Shown here in pieces: positions 32,775 to 43,192 of a stretch of DNA of 49,595 nt. Origin of the DNA: Sphingopyxis solisilvae (GTDB taxonomy: Bacteria; Pseudomonadota; Alphaproteobacteria; Sphingomonadales; Sphingomonadaceae); contig NZ_JADKYM010000023.1 in NCBI RefSeq assembly GCF_015475875.1, forward strand, positions 1 to 49,595. Direction: 5' to 3'. Positions within the stretch are counted from its first letter, which is position 1. Every line of letters begins with the position of its first letter. The notes beneath the pieces are model-generated. The model was not told the origin of the DNA, searched no databases, and worked only from the letters and a program-made list of their open reading frames with translations. Both the position numbers and the translations under genes were made by a program.

Positions 32775-34741
32775 GGCGCAAAGCGCTCCTGTGATTTGCG
32801 ATAGCGCCGTGCGCGCCAGATGCCGGGCAATTGCGCGCGTCCGACCAGCGACAGCGTGGCGCCCAGCGCTATCAATCCGCCACCCAGCCATATCCACCAT
32901 ACCAGCGGTTTCCACCACAGGCGGATCTGGTAACGGTCGGCACGTCCGTCATCGCTCGTCACCGGCTGGCCGAGCACCGCATATAATTGTCCGCCGGGCC
33001 GGGTCAGCAGCGCGGCTTCGTTGGTTTCTGTCGGCGCCGTCCCCATCAAGCCCGGGAAAGTTCGCGCTTCGGGCCGCATCGTGAACTCGCCGCCTCCGGC
33101 GGTCCGCGCGACCAATGTTCCCTCGATAGACGTATAATTCGGGCCCGCGACAGGCTTGACCCCGACAAAGGTGACGGCATAGCTGCCCACCTTGATGATG
33201 TCGCCCGGCGCTGCCGCGACCAACCGCTCCTTGATGAAAGCGCTTTCGGCCCCCATTCCCGCCAGCGCCACCGCAACCCCGAAATGTGCGGTGACCATGC
33301 CCCAGGTCGGCAACGGCGTGCGGCGAAGATTGCGTCCCCACAGCGGCGCCAGGCTGGCCACTGCGACGATCGCCGCCACAACCATGCCGAGCAGCGGCAG
33401 AATGCCGATCTTTCCGCCAAACACGACGAGCAGCACCAAAACCGCTGCCCCGGCCAAAGCCGCTACCGGCAGCCGCGACCACAGCCGCTTGCCATCGTCG
33501 CGGCGCCAGCTGAGCAGCGGCCCCGCGACCATCACAAGGCACAGCACCAGCGCCAGCGGACCGGCCACGCGGTTGTAATAGGGCGGCCCGACCGAGATTT
33601 TCTCGCCCATCGCCTCTGCGACGATCGGATAGAGGGTACCGAGCAGCACGAGCGCGAGGATGGTGGTCAGCAACAGATTGTTGATCACCAGCGACCCTTC
33701 GCGGCTGAGCAGCGCGAACTTCTTGCCCTCCGCGACGCTGCCCGCGCGCAAGGCGAAAAGAGTCAGCGCGCCGCCGATATAGATCGCCATCAGCACCAGC
33801 AGGAAAGTCCCGCGCTCGGGATCGACGGCAAAGCTGTGGACGCTGGTCAGCAGCCCCGACCGGACGATGAAGGTACCGACCATCGACATCGAGAAACCGA
33901 TCACCGCCAGCATCACCGTCCATGCCCGCAAGGCATTGCGGGTGGCCGTCACCGCGACCGAATGAAGCAAGGCGGCGCCCGCGAGCCAAGGCACCAGCGA
34001 CACATTTTCGACCGGGTCCCAGAACCACCAGCCGCCCCAGCCAAGCTCGTAATAGGCCCAATAGCTGCCCGCGGTGATCCCGATCGTCAGGAAAATCCAG
34101 CTGAACAACACCCACGGCCGCATCGCGCGGGCAAAAGCGGGGCCGATCTCGCGCGTCACCAGCGCCCCGACGGCAAAGCTGAACGCGACCGACAGCCCGA
34201 CATAACCGACGTAAAGCGTCGGCGGATGGAAGGCGAGGCCGATGTCCTGGAGCAGCGGGTTCAGCCCCTGCCCGTCGGGCGGTGCCACCGGCAAGCGGTT
34301 GAACGGATTCGACGAAAACAGCAAAAAGGCAAAGAAACCAAGGCTGAGCGCCGCCTGCGCCGCCAGCGTCGCGATCAGCGTGTCCTCGCGCAGCCGCTTT
34401 TCGAACAACGCGATCAGCGCGCCTGACAGGCACAGGATCGTCAGCCAGAGCAACATCGACCCTTCGTGGTTGCCCCACGTTCCCGCGACCTTGAAGATCA
34501 TCGGTTTCAGGCTGTTGCTGTTGCGCGCGACCAGTTCGACCGACATGTCGGACCGCACGAACAGCGCGATCAGCAGGCCGAACGCGGTTGCAGTCAGCAC
34601 GCCTTGCGCTACGCTGGCGGGGCGGACCAGCGCCGCCAGTTCGGCCTGGCCGCCGCGCACGTATAGCACGCCGGCGACGAGCGAGAGGCAGGCAAGCGCC
34701 GCCGCGATCCACAGCAGCGCGAGGCCAAGTTCGGCGATCAT
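32771..34741 (-). CDS. ccmF: Cytochrome c haem lyase CcmF
   Basis: 656 residues, about 14 to 15 transmembrane helices. The WWD motif GWGGWWFWDPVEN and conserved membrane His residues are present. CcmF with CcmH/I ligates haem to apocytochrome c. Upstream lies a REP-like inverted repeat in the gap to ccmE; downstream it overlaps ccmG. Confidence 0.95.
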   Translation of the reverse strand: MIAELGLALLWIAAALACLSLVAGVLYVRGGQAELAALVRPASVAQGVLTATAFGLLIALFVRSDMSVELVARNSNSLKPMIFKVAGTWGNHEGSMLLWLTILCLSGALIALFEKRLREDTLIATLAAQAALSLGFFAFLLFSSNPFNRLPVAPPDGQGLNPLLQDIGLAFHPPTLYVGYVGLSVAFSFAVGALVTREIGPAFARAMRPWVLFSWIFLTIGITAGSYWAYYELGWGGWWFWDPVENVSLVPWLAGAALLHSVAVTATRNALRAWTVMLAVIGFSMSMVGTFIVRSGLLTSVHSFAVDPERGTFLLVLMAIYIGGALTLFALRAGSVAEGKKFALLSREGSLVINNLLLTTILALVLLGTLYPIVAEAMGEKISVGPPYYNRVAGPLALVLCLVMVAGPLLSWRRDDGKRLWSRLPVAALAGAAVLVLLVVFGGKIGILPLLGMVVAAIVAVASLAPLWGRNLRRTPLPTWGMVTAHFGVAVALAGMGAESAFIKERLVAAAPGDIIKVGSYAVTFVGVKPVAGPNYTSIEGTLVARTAGGGEFTMRPEARTFPGLMGTAPTETNEAALLTRPGGQLYAVLGQPVTSDDGRADRYQIRLWWKPLVWWIWLGGGLIALGATLSLVGRAQLPGIWRARRYRKSQERFAP

Positions 34742-34776
34742 CGATCCCTCGCCTCAACCGAAGCACCAAAAACTTC

Positions 34777-34852
34777 GTCATTGCGAGCGAAGCGAAGCAA
34801 TCCAGGGGCTGCCTTGCGCTGCTCTGGATTGCTTCGCTTCGCTCGCAATGAC
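34777..34852. repeat. REP-like inverted repeat, copy 1
   Basis: Two 29-base perfect inverted arms, the left beginning GTCATTGCGAGCGAAGCGAA (34777-34805) and the right its reverse complement (34824-34852), with an 18-base loop. A second copy with the same arms is at 44849-44923. It lies in the ccmE-ccmF gap, inside the operon, and would form a long RNA hairpin. Confidence 0.85.
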
Positions 34853-34868
34853 GACCAATGGAGACCGC

Positions 34869-35303
34869 TCACGCCGTCGGCGCCTTCATATTCTTCGGCA
34901 TCTCGCCCATCTGCGGCGGCATATAGCGCTCGTCATGCTTCGCGAGGATTCGGTCGGCGACGAACGTCCCGTCGGCGCGCATCCGACCGTCGGCGACCAT
35001 GCCGCTTTCCTCGCCGAACAGGTCGGGGACGATGCCGGTATATTCGACCGGCACCGACGCCTTGCCGTCGGTGGCGACGAAGCGGATCGTCAGCCCGTCG
35101 CGCTGACGTTCGATGCTGCCCGCCGCGACCATGCCGCCCAGCCGCATGGCCTCGCCGACCGCAGCCTTGCCGTCTGCGATTTCGACCGGCGTACGGAAAT
35201 AGGCCGCCTCGTCGCGTAGCGCACTCGCCGCCAGCACACCCGCTCCGGCGACGCCGACGAGTGCCGCGACCGCCAGTACGAGCCGCTGATGCTTTGCCTT
35301 CAT
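34869..35303 (-). CDS. ccmE: Cytochrome c maturation haem chaperone CcmE
   Basis: 144 residues. N-terminal anchor (LVLAVAALVGVAGAGVLAAS) and the OB-fold domain. The haem-binding His is in ILAKHDERYMPP (the H-x-x-x-Y motif). It carries haem from CcmC to CcmF. The ATG overlaps the ccmD stop (ATGA). A 127-base gap with the REP-like repeat follows before ccmF. Confidence 0.95.
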   Translation of the reverse strand: MKAKHQRLVLAVAALVGVAGAGVLAASALRDEAAYFRTPVEIADGKAAVGEAMRLGGMVAAGSIERQRDGLTIRFVATDGKASVPVEYTGIVPDLFGEESGMVADGRMRADGTFVADRILAKHDERYMPPQMGEMPKNMKAPTA

Positions 35304-35455
35304 GGCTGGTCCTTACGCAGCGCGTCGCTGCGCCGCTCGGCTTTTTTCATCGCGCGCCAGCTCGACCACAGCACGGCGCCGGTCAGCAGCACCGTCAGCA
35401 TGTACGCCGCCGCCACATAGGTCCACTGGCCGCTACCGCTGATCACCCCCGTCAC
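35300..35455 (-). CDS. ccmD: Cytochrome c maturation protein CcmD
   Basis: 51 residues with one transmembrane helix (about WTYVAAAYMLTVLLTGAVLW) and a basic C-terminus (WRAMKKAERRSDALRKDQP), as in CcmD, which helps release holo-CcmE. The GTG start overlaps the ccmC stop, and its stop overlaps the ccmE ATG. It fits exactly in the gap between ccmC and ccmE and is short enough to be missed. Confidence 0.87.
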   Translation of the reverse strand: MTGVISGSGQWTYVAAAYMLTVLLTGAVLWSSWRAMKKAERRSDALRKDQP

Positions 35456-36192
35456 GCCATCGTCCCCTCGTCGTCAGCCAGCCGCCGCAGCCGCGCCGCA
35501 ACGCGATTGTCGGCGATGATCCGCCGCATCCGCATCAACACGATGGCGCCGAATAGCAGCGAAAAGCCCAGCAAGGTCAAGCCCAATGGCCAGAGCAGCG
35601 CATTGTCGATGCTCGACCCGCGGAGCGTGATGCTCGGCCCCTGATGCAGGCTGTTCCACCATACGACACTGCGGTTGATGATCGGGATATTGATCGCGCC
35701 GACCAGCGCATAAATCGCCGCGCCGCGTGACAAGGATCCGCCCTGTCGCTGGCCCTCATCACCGTTGGTCAGCGCTATAAAGCCGGCATAGAGAAACAGC
35801 AGGACCAGCATCGACGTCATCCGCCCGTCCCATTCCCACCAGGTGCCCCACGTCGGCTTGCCCCAGATTGATCCGGTCGCAAGACACAGCGCGGTAAACA
35901 ACATCCCCGGCACCGCAATCGCGCGTGCCGCAATGCCCGACAGCGGATGGCGCCAGACGAGCTGAACCAGTCCGGCGATCGCCAGCGAGGTCCAACCGCC
36001 CATGCCCAGCCACGCCGACGGCACATGGACATAAAGGATGCGTGCGGTCTCGCCCTGCTTGTAATCGCCGGGCACCTGCGTCAGCCCGGCCCATGCACCG
36101 GCGAGCACCAGCAAGAGGCCAAGGCAAAGCAGCCATGGCGTCAATGGGCGGGCGATTGCCAGGAAACGGGTCGGATTCGCATAGGCGTGCAT
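35452..36192 (-). CDS. ccmC: Cytochrome c maturation haem-export protein CcmC
   Basis: 246 residues, six transmembrane helices, with the WWD motif GTWWEWDGR and membrane His residues (YVHVPSAW and LHQGPS). It loads haem onto CcmE. AAGGAC lies upstream of the ATG at 36192. It is the first gene of the local ccm cluster; ccmA and ccmB are not present in this window. Confidence 0.94.
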   Translation of the reverse strand: MHAYANPTRFLAIARPLTPWLLCLGLLLVLAGAWAGLTQVPGDYKQGETARILYVHVPSAWLGMGGWTSLAIAGLVQLVWRHPLSGIAARAIAVPGMLFTALCLATGSIWGKPTWGTWWEWDGRMTSMLVLLFLYAGFIALTNGDEGQRQGGSLSRGAAIYALVGAINIPIINRSVVWWNSLHQGPSITLRGSSIDNALLWPLGLTLLGFSLLFGAIVLMRMRRIIADNRVAARLRRLADDEGTMA

Positions 36193-36285
36193 CGCTTCGC
36201 GTCCTTAGGGGAGCGCGGCGTGGGGGTCCAGCGATTTGCCCGGTGCAGGTTCGGAGCGCCAGCTAGCGAGCGGTTGCGGACATAT

Positions 36286-36316
36286 ATCCTCCCCATCGCA
36301 AGTCGATGGGGAGGAT
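36286..36316. repeat. CCTCCCC/GGGGAGG hairpin repeat, copy G
   Basis: ATCCTCCCCATCG (36286-36298) and CGATGGGGAGGAT (36304-36316) form a 13-bp stem with a CAAGT loop, followed by TTTCT. It lies between the ccmC start and the DUF454 stop and matches the second block of copy A. It is well placed to terminate the DUF454 transcript. Confidence 0.75.
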
Positions 36317-36368
36317 TTCTAGATTCCGCAAGACACCCCAAACCTGCCTTCAGCAGCACCAACGAACC

Positions 36369-36722
36369 TCAACCCTCCGGCCTTGTCCATATCCAGCTAC
36401 CGCCGACCGCCGCTGCGATGATCGGTGCCATCATCCACGGCCACGGTGCGAAAATCAGTGCAAGGGCGATGCTGAAGGCAAAGGCGAGCATCGCCGCCAC
36501 CTTGCCCTTGCGGCTGATGGCCCCCTTCTCGCGCCACGCGACGATATGTGGTCCGAATGTCGGGTGATGGAGCAACCACGCCTCGAGCCGCGGCGACGAA
36601 CGCGCGAAGCAAAAGGCGGCCAGAATGACAAATGGCACCGTCGGCAATAGCGGCAGCACCGCACCGATCGCGCCAAGCGCGAGCGACAAAAATCCACCGA
36701 CAAGAAAAAAATGCCGCTTCAT
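36369..36722 (-). CDS. DUF454 (YbaN-like) membrane protein
   Basis: 117 residues. About three hydrophobic segments; FLSLALGAIGAVLPLLPTVPFVILAAFCFARSSPRLEAWL matches the DUF454/YbaN family, whose role is unknown. It converges on nothing; it is transcribed in the same direction as leucine dehydrogenase upstream, with a 67-base gap. The start lacks a clear ribosome site. Confidence 0.82.
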   Translation of the reverse strand: MKRHFFLVGGFLSLALGAIGAVLPLLPTVPFVILAAFCFARSSPRLEAWLLHHPTFGPHIVAWREKGAISRKGKVAAMLAFAFSIALALIFAPWPWMMAPIIAAAVGGSWIWTRPEG

Positions 36723-36789
36723 CGCGGGGTGGCTTAGCGGAAATCAAAGACAACTAAACCCCTCCCCTTCAGGGGAAGGGCTTAATCTC

Positions 36790-37839
36790 CTAACCCCGCC
36801 CGATCAGCTTTTGCGCCATGCGGTCGGCGACCATCGACGCCGGGGTCCCGCTCGCCTTGCTCTCGGCCCAGATTTCGGCGAGGCGTCCGGGGATCAGAGC
36901 AATCCGCCCCTCGACCTCTTCGCGGCTCCCCTGCCCCAGATATTCCAGCGCGACATTGATGATACCGCCCGCGTTGATCACATAATCGGGCGCATAGACG
37001 ATGCCGCGATCGTGGATGCGCTGCCCATCGGCGGCGGTCGCCAACTGGTTGTTGGCGCCCCCCGCGACGATCGGCACCCGCAGCTTCTCGATGCTGCGCT
37101 CGGTCAGGATCGCGCCCAGCGCGTTGGGGCTGAGCACATCGGCCTCGATCTCCATGATCGCGGCCGAATCGGCGAGTTCGGCGCCCAGTTCCTCGGCGAG
37201 TTCCTTGGCGCGCGCCAGATTGACGTCGGCCAGCGTCAGCTTCGCGCCTTCCGCCGCCAGCCGCCGCGCGACGCCGCCGCCGACGCTGCCGACGCCCTGG
37301 ATCGCGACGCGGACGCCCTGGGCGCTGTCGGCGCCCAATCCTTCGCGAATGGCCGCCTTGATGCCCAGATAAACGCCCAGCGCGGTCAGCGGGCCGGGAT
37401 CGCCACCCGCTTCGCCGCTCGCCACGGGCAGGCCGCTGACATGCTTGGTGTGTTTCGAGATTGCGACCATATCGGCGTCCGACATGCCGACATCTTCGGC
37501 GGTGACATAGGCGCCGCCGAGCGATTCGACCGCGCGGCCGAACGCCGCGAGCAGTTCGGGGGTCTTCGCCGCGCCTTCGTCGGCCAGGATCACGCCCTTG
37601 CCGCCGCCCATCGGCAGCCCGGCCATGGCATTCTTGTAGCTCATCCCGCGCGACAGGCGCAGCGCATCGGTGATTGCCGATGCCCGCTGCGGGTAATGCC
37701 AATAGCGTACGCCACCCGCGCCGGGACCAAGGTGCGTCGAGTGAACCGCAATGACCGCGGTCAGTCCGCTGTCGCGATCGCGGAACATATGGACATGCTC
37801 GTGATCGTCGAAATCGGCGAAATCCCAGACTGCGGACAT
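36790..37839 (-). CDS. Glu/Leu/Phe/Val-type amino-acid dehydrogenase (leucine dehydrogenase-like)
   Basis: 349 residues, the size of leucine/phenylalanine/valine dehydrogenases rather than glutamate dehydrogenase. LGPGAGGVRYW and SRGMSYKNAMAGLPMGGGKGVI hold the substrate-binding and catalytic Lys residues, and GVGSVGGGVARRLAAEGAKL is the NAD-binding motif. It deaminates branched-chain or aromatic amino acids to 2-oxo acids. GAGGA precedes the ATG. An 18-bp palindrome lies about 24 bases upstream of the start. Confidence 0.87.
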   Translation of the reverse strand: MSAVWDFADFDDHEHVHMFRDRDSGLTAVIAVHSTHLGPGAGGVRYWHYPQRASAITDALRLSRGMSYKNAMAGLPMGGGKGVILADEGAAKTPELLAAFGRAVESLGGAYVTAEDVGMSDADMVAISKHTKHVSGLPVASGEAGGDPGPLTALGVYLGIKAAIREGLGADSAQGVRVAIQGVGSVGGGVARRLAAEGAKLTLADVNLARAKELAEELGAELADSAAIMEIEADVLSPNALGAILTERSIEKLRVPIVAGGANNQLATAADGQRIHDRGIVYAPDYVINAGGIINVALEYLGQGSREEVEGRIALIPGRLAEIWAESKASGTPASMVADRMAQKLIGRG

Positions 37840-37862
37840 GGATTCAATCCTCGCGTTAAAAA

Positions 37863-37880
37863 ATTACGTCACCGCGTAAT
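37863..37880. promoter_or_regulatory. Palindrome upstream of leucine-dehydrogenase-like gene
   Basis: ATTACG-TCACCG-CGTAAT is a perfect 6-bp inverted repeat with a 6-base spacer, in an AT-richer patch 24-41 bases upstream of the ATG at 37839. It overlaps the likely core promoter and is a candidate operator for an unidentified regulator. Confidence 0.45.
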
Positions 37881-37938
37881 AATCAGGCGCAAGCGCGAAG
37901 TCACGCGCAAACGCCGTCCGCAGATTATTCAGGAGGAA

Positions 37939-38016
37939 TGGGGCGACCAACGGGGCTCGAACCCGCGACCTCCGGTACCACAAACCGGCGCTCTAACCAA
38001 CTGAGCTATGGTCGCC
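37939..38016 (-). tRNA. tRNA-His (GTG)
   Basis: A standard cloverleaf can be drawn on the minus strand: acceptor stem GCGACCA/TGGTCGC, D arm GCTCAGTTGGTTAGAGC, anticodon loop TTGTGGT with anticodon GTG, T arm CGGGTTCGAGCCCCG. An extra G at position -1 pairs with C73, as in E. coli tRNA-His, and CCA is encoded. Confidence 0.95.
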
Positions 38017-38127
38017 ACACACATGCCGAGCACGCATAAAGCGGCCTCGACAGCGCGCGGCGATAGGCGCGCACCGCCCCGTTCGTCAAGCATTGTTCGC
38101 ACGCGCCACCCTGCTAAAACGCGCGCC

Positions 38128-38811
38128 ATGGCTGCAAATGAATTTGTCGACATGGCGACCTCGGGCGCCGACCGTACCGCGGCGCGGCTCGCTGCCGTCC
38201 CCGGCATCCGCCGCGCGCCGACACCCAAGCTCGAACAGTTCATGCTGCCGCGCCTGCTTGACGCCGACACTTGCGCGGCGATCATCGATCTTATCGACAG
38301 CGACGCGCGCCCATCGACGATCGCCGACCCGAACGGCGACGACACGTTTCGTACCAGTTCCACCTGCGACCTCGACCACCGGCTGCCTGTCGTCGTCGCG
38401 GTCAACAACAGGCTCCACGACCTCACCGGTATCCCGCTCGAATATGGCGAACCGCTACAGGGCCAGCGTTACGACGTGGGGGAAGAGTTCAAGGCGCATA
38501 CCGACTATTTCGACCCGCACGGCGCCGACTGGGAAACCTATTGCACGATCCCCGGTCAGCGCAGCTGGACATTGATGATCTATTTGAACGAACCCGCCGC
38601 GGGCGGCGCGACGCGCTTTCTCGCCACCGGCAAGCTGCACCAGCCCGAGACGGGCAAGCTGCTCGCGTGGAACAATGTCCGTCCCGACGGTACGGTCAAC
38701 CCCGACACGCTCCACCATGGGATGAAGGTGCGCAAAGGGCGCAAATATATCATCACCAAATGGTTCCGCGAGCGCCCGTGGCCGTGGGCGGCGGAGGAAC
38801 TTCACCGCTGA
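38128..38811 (+). CDS. 2-oxoglutarate-Fe(II) oxygenase (prolyl 4-hydroxylase-like)
   Basis: 227 residues. The Fe-binding facial triad is H124-x-D126 (FKAHTDYFD) and a distal His in LHHGMKV (196/197), with Lys near 206 (RKYIITKW) for 2-oxoglutarate. The arrangement follows the prolyl 4-hydroxylase alpha-subunit family. The substrate is unknown; it may be a protein or a small molecule. The ATG at 38128 is the likely start. It diverges from tRNA-His and converges on the exported protein downstream. Confidence 0.83.
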   Translation: MAANEFVDMATSGADRTAARLAAVPGIRRAPTPKLEQFMLPRLLDADTCAAIIDLIDSDARPSTIADPNGDDTFRTSSTCDLDHRLPVVVAVNNRLHDLTGIPLEYGEPLQGQRYDVGEEFKAHTDYFDPHGADWETYCTIPGQRSWTLMIYLNEPAAGGATRFLATGKLHQPETGKLLAWNNVRPDGTVNPDTLHHGMKVRKGRKYIITKWFRERPWPWAAEELHR

Positions 38812-38824
38812 CGTCGATCGCCGC

Positions 38825-40264
38825 TCAGTTCGGCCCCGGCGCGCATTTGCTGCGGTCGCCCGCCTTGCAAGCCGCGACGTCCGCTTCCCATTTCCGCATC
38901 GCCTCGCGCGCCTTGCGGTCGTTTTCGGCGATCAGCGCCTCGCGGTCGGCCAGCGCCTTGCGATAGGCGGCTTCATTGGCGGCCTGTTCGTCGGCGATAC
39001 GCTTCTTGTCGGCTTCATAGCGTTCGATCTCGCGCTTCGCAGTCGCCGCCTGATCGGCATTGAGCGAGCGCGTCGCAGCCAATTCTTCTGCGCTCACCTT
39101 GGGCTCCGGCACCGGTGCGGGGGCCGGGGTCGCGGCGCCGCCCCTGCCGTCGCGGCGATAGGTCAGGGTCGATCCGCTTTCGCGCAGCGTACCGCGAACC
39201 GGATCGATGGTCAGTTCGCACGCGCGTTCATTGCGCGTGACCGCGCCGGTCCGGCTGTTGCGGTCGTAACCGGCGCAGACGGCCTTCAATTGACAGCTCT
39301 GCGCGCCGCCGACGCGATAAATGCCGCGAAACTTGCTTTGCCCCTTCGGCCAGTTTTCGGGATGGTTGTACAGCAGCGCGTTACCGCCGTCACCGCGCGC
39401 GAACGCATCGACGCCGACGATCGGCACCAGCGCCCCGTCGCTGCGATGCCAGTCACCCTCGATATCGGCGCGCGTGCAAACCGCCGCGGCCGGCGCAGCG
39501 GTGCCGCGCGTCCAGGGGACATCGGAAACAAAGCTTTTGGCGCCGCCTTCGATGGTCAAGCGGTTCTGGGCGGGATCGACAACAACCGTACAGGGATTCG
39601 ACGTCGAAGTGATCGTGCCGCACTGCGCCTTGAAACGACACCCCGCCCCGTCGCCGGTGATGCGCGAGGCGATCACTTCGCCGTCGCTATATGGCGCGCG
39701 GGCAAAGCCGGTCGCGCGGCCCGTTCCCTCCTGACCTTCCCGGCTGAAAACGATCTGCACCTGCGCGCTTTGCCTGCCGCTGCCGGGCCGTTGCCAAGTC
39801 CCGACATAGGAATCGGCGCGGCACTTCCCGCCCGCAATGGCCGGTCGGGCGGCCTTTTCTATGTCCGCGATGCCGTCTGTTTTAGCATGAAAACTGTTCG
39901 CTCTGAGTTTGCAACGATTGATCTTCAGCGCGGATATCTTATACCCAGCACGCAATGCCAGTGCGCGAACCAAGCGCTCGTCTTCGGCGCACGATCCTGC
40001 CAGATTACGCAGCAGGGAATGCCATTGGACATCGAATGATGCCGTACCCTCTGTCGGCGAGGTGTAGAGAGACACCACGACGCCTGGCTCACGGTCGCCT
40101 GGCGAACTTACGGCAAAAACCGATCCTCCGTTCGAACCCCACTCGTTTACGACAAACGGCATCCCATCCAGATCGATGCGCTCCCCCTTCTGCTGCGCCC
40201 ATGCCACCAGCGCCATCATCGCCGAACCTGCCAGCACGGCACCGGCCATCGCCTTGCGGATCAT
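38825..40264 (-). CDS. Exported hypothetical protein with C-terminal coiled coil
   Basis: 479 residues with a signal peptide (MIRKAMAGAVLAGSAMMALVAWAQ). The body holds repeated Cys-containing blocks that resemble each other (for example GAGCRFKAQCGTITSTSNPC and AQSCQLKAVCAGYDRNSRT...ERAC), which suggests a duplicated disulfide-rich beta domain. A Pro/Ala linker precedes a charged coiled coil (about 395-470: AATAKREIERYEADKKRIADEQ...). No known family recognised. The ATG at 40264 is preceded by AAGGGGATGG; the frame continues upstream but lacks a signal. Probably periplasmic or secreted. Confidence 0.65.
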   Translation of the reverse strand: MIRKAMAGAVLAGSAMMALVAWAQQKGERIDLDGMPFVVNEWGSNGGSVFAVSSPGDREPGVVVSLYTSPTEGTASFDVQWHSLLRNLAGSCAEDERLVRALALRAGYKISALKINRCKLRANSFHAKTDGIADIEKAARPAIAGGKCRADSYVGTWQRPGSGRQSAQVQIVFSREGQEGTGRATGFARAPYSDGEVIASRITGDGAGCRFKAQCGTITSTSNPCTVVVDPAQNRLTIEGGAKSFVSDVPWTRGTAAPAAAVCTRADIEGDWHRSDGALVPIVGVDAFARGDGGNALLYNHPENWPKGQSKFRGIYRVGGAQSCQLKAVCAGYDRNSRTGAVTRNERACELTIDPVRGTLRESGSTLTYRRDGRGGAATPAPAPVPEPKVSAEELAATRSLNADQAATAKREIERYEADKKRIADEQAANEAAYRKALADREALIAENDRKAREAMRKWEADVAACKAGDRSKCAPGPN

Positions 40265-40407
40265 CCATCCATCCCCTTCGACGCCGGAGCGTGTCCGGCG
40301 TGCAATATCCACGCGTCCCGTCGCAATCTTAACCGCTTAAACCGGCGTCGCAAGTGCAGCGCCTGTATTTCCGGCAAGGCTGGCACGCCTGTCCTGCTCA
40401 AACGAAA

Positions 40408-40433
40408 GGGGCCGAAGCATATGCTCCGGCCCC
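40408..40433 (-). terminator. Rho-independent terminator of SIMPL gene
   Basis: GGGGCCG (40408-40414) and CGGCCCC (40427-40433) with an inner AGCAT/ATGCT pairing. On the minus strand the stem is followed by TTTCGTTTG. It begins 41 bases after the SIMPL stop at 40474. Confidence 0.8.
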
Positions 40434-40473
40434 GCCCGAATCCTGCTAGCGCGCCCAACAGGCGCCCACCGCT

Positions 40474-41220
40474 TTACCGCACCAGCCGGTACTGGAAATT
40501 CAGCGTCAGCGTGTTCGCGACCTGTCCCGGTTCGACCGGCGTCGCCTTCATCTCCATCGCCGTGCTCTGGATACGGCCATAAGGCATCGGCGGCTGCTGG
40601 CCGACGAAACCGCCCTCGCTGATCGATACCAGCTCGGCGCCGCGATAGCCAGCGAGCCGCGCATAGTCCGCCGCTTTGGCTTCGGCCGCCTTGATCGCGG
40701 TGCCGCGCGCGTCGACCAGCTGCGCGTCGGCGTCCTTCATCCCGAACCACGGTCCTTCGATATTGGTGCCGCCTGCGGCGACCAGCGCGTCGAGCAGCGG
40801 GCCGATGTCGGCGATCTTGCCGGTCGTCGCACGCACCGTGTTCGACACCTGGTAACCAATGAAGCGCGGCGGCTGGCCCGGGGTCTGGTTGCTGTAATCA
40901 TATTGCGGCGACAGGTTGATGCCGCTCGTCTGGATATCCTCGGCCTTGATCCCGCGCGCCTTCGCCGCGGCGATCAGCTTGTCCATCGCCGCCGCATTCT
41001 GCCGCATCGCCTCGACCGCGGTCGGCGCGGTGGTTGTCACCCCGGCGCCGATCGTCGCCTGGTCGGGGCGAGAGCGCACTTCCTCGCTGACGCTGAAGCT
41101 CAGGATCGGTCCCTGCATTGTGGCTGCGGTCACCGCCGAACCTCCCTGCTGCGCGAAAGCGGGCGCGGCCGCCATCAAAGCCATTCCGGCTGCCATAACG
41201 GTGAACAATTGCTTCGTCAT
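40474..41220 (-). CDS. SIMPL-domain (DUF541/YggE-like) periplasmic protein
   Basis: 248 residues: signal peptide (MTKQLFTVMAAGMALMAAAPAFA) and one SIMPL/DUF541 domain (about 38-245), with ILSFSVSEEVRSRPDQATIGAGV, IKAEDIQTSGINLSPQYDY and FIGYQVSNTVRATT. Members have been tied to oxidative-stress resistance, but the biochemical role is unclear. It diverges from the ABC-F gene. Confidence 0.87.
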   Translation of the reverse strand: MTKQLFTVMAAGMALMAAAPAFAQQGGSAVTAATMQGPILSFSVSEEVRSRPDQATIGAGVTTTAPTAVEAMRQNAAAMDKLIAAAKARGIKAEDIQTSGINLSPQYDYSNQTPGQPPRFIGYQVSNTVRATTGKIADIGPLLDALVAAGGTNIEGPWFGMKDADAQLVDARGTAIKAAEAKAADYARLAGYRGAELVSISEGGFVGQQPPMPYGRIQSTAMEMKATPVEPGQVANTLTLNFQYRLVR

Positions 41221-41354
41221 TTCATTCTCCTGTCGGCCGGAGCTCCGGCCATTTCCGATTTCCAGCCCGTAACGCAGACGGACCGGACCCGTTCCGGCCT
41301 TTGTGCGCAGCGCGCTTGCATGATGCTGAATGGATCGGTAGCGCGCCGTTCATC

Positions 41355-43130
<1,776 letters not shown>

Positions 43131-43192
43131 GTCTTGGATTGTGCTTGGCAGACAGACGCAATTCGAACATGTCGTAACCAAGGGAGAACGAC

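Noticed and set aside
32248..32781. Longer N-terminus for ccmH
   Set aside because: The frame runs through ccmG in another frame; the GTG at 32247 gives the normal CcmH signal sequence and overlap.
32987..34426. Long plus-strand frame antisense to ccmF
   Set aside because: Low-complexity Gln/Arg/Asp sequence without any family pattern, opposite a well-supported CcmF.
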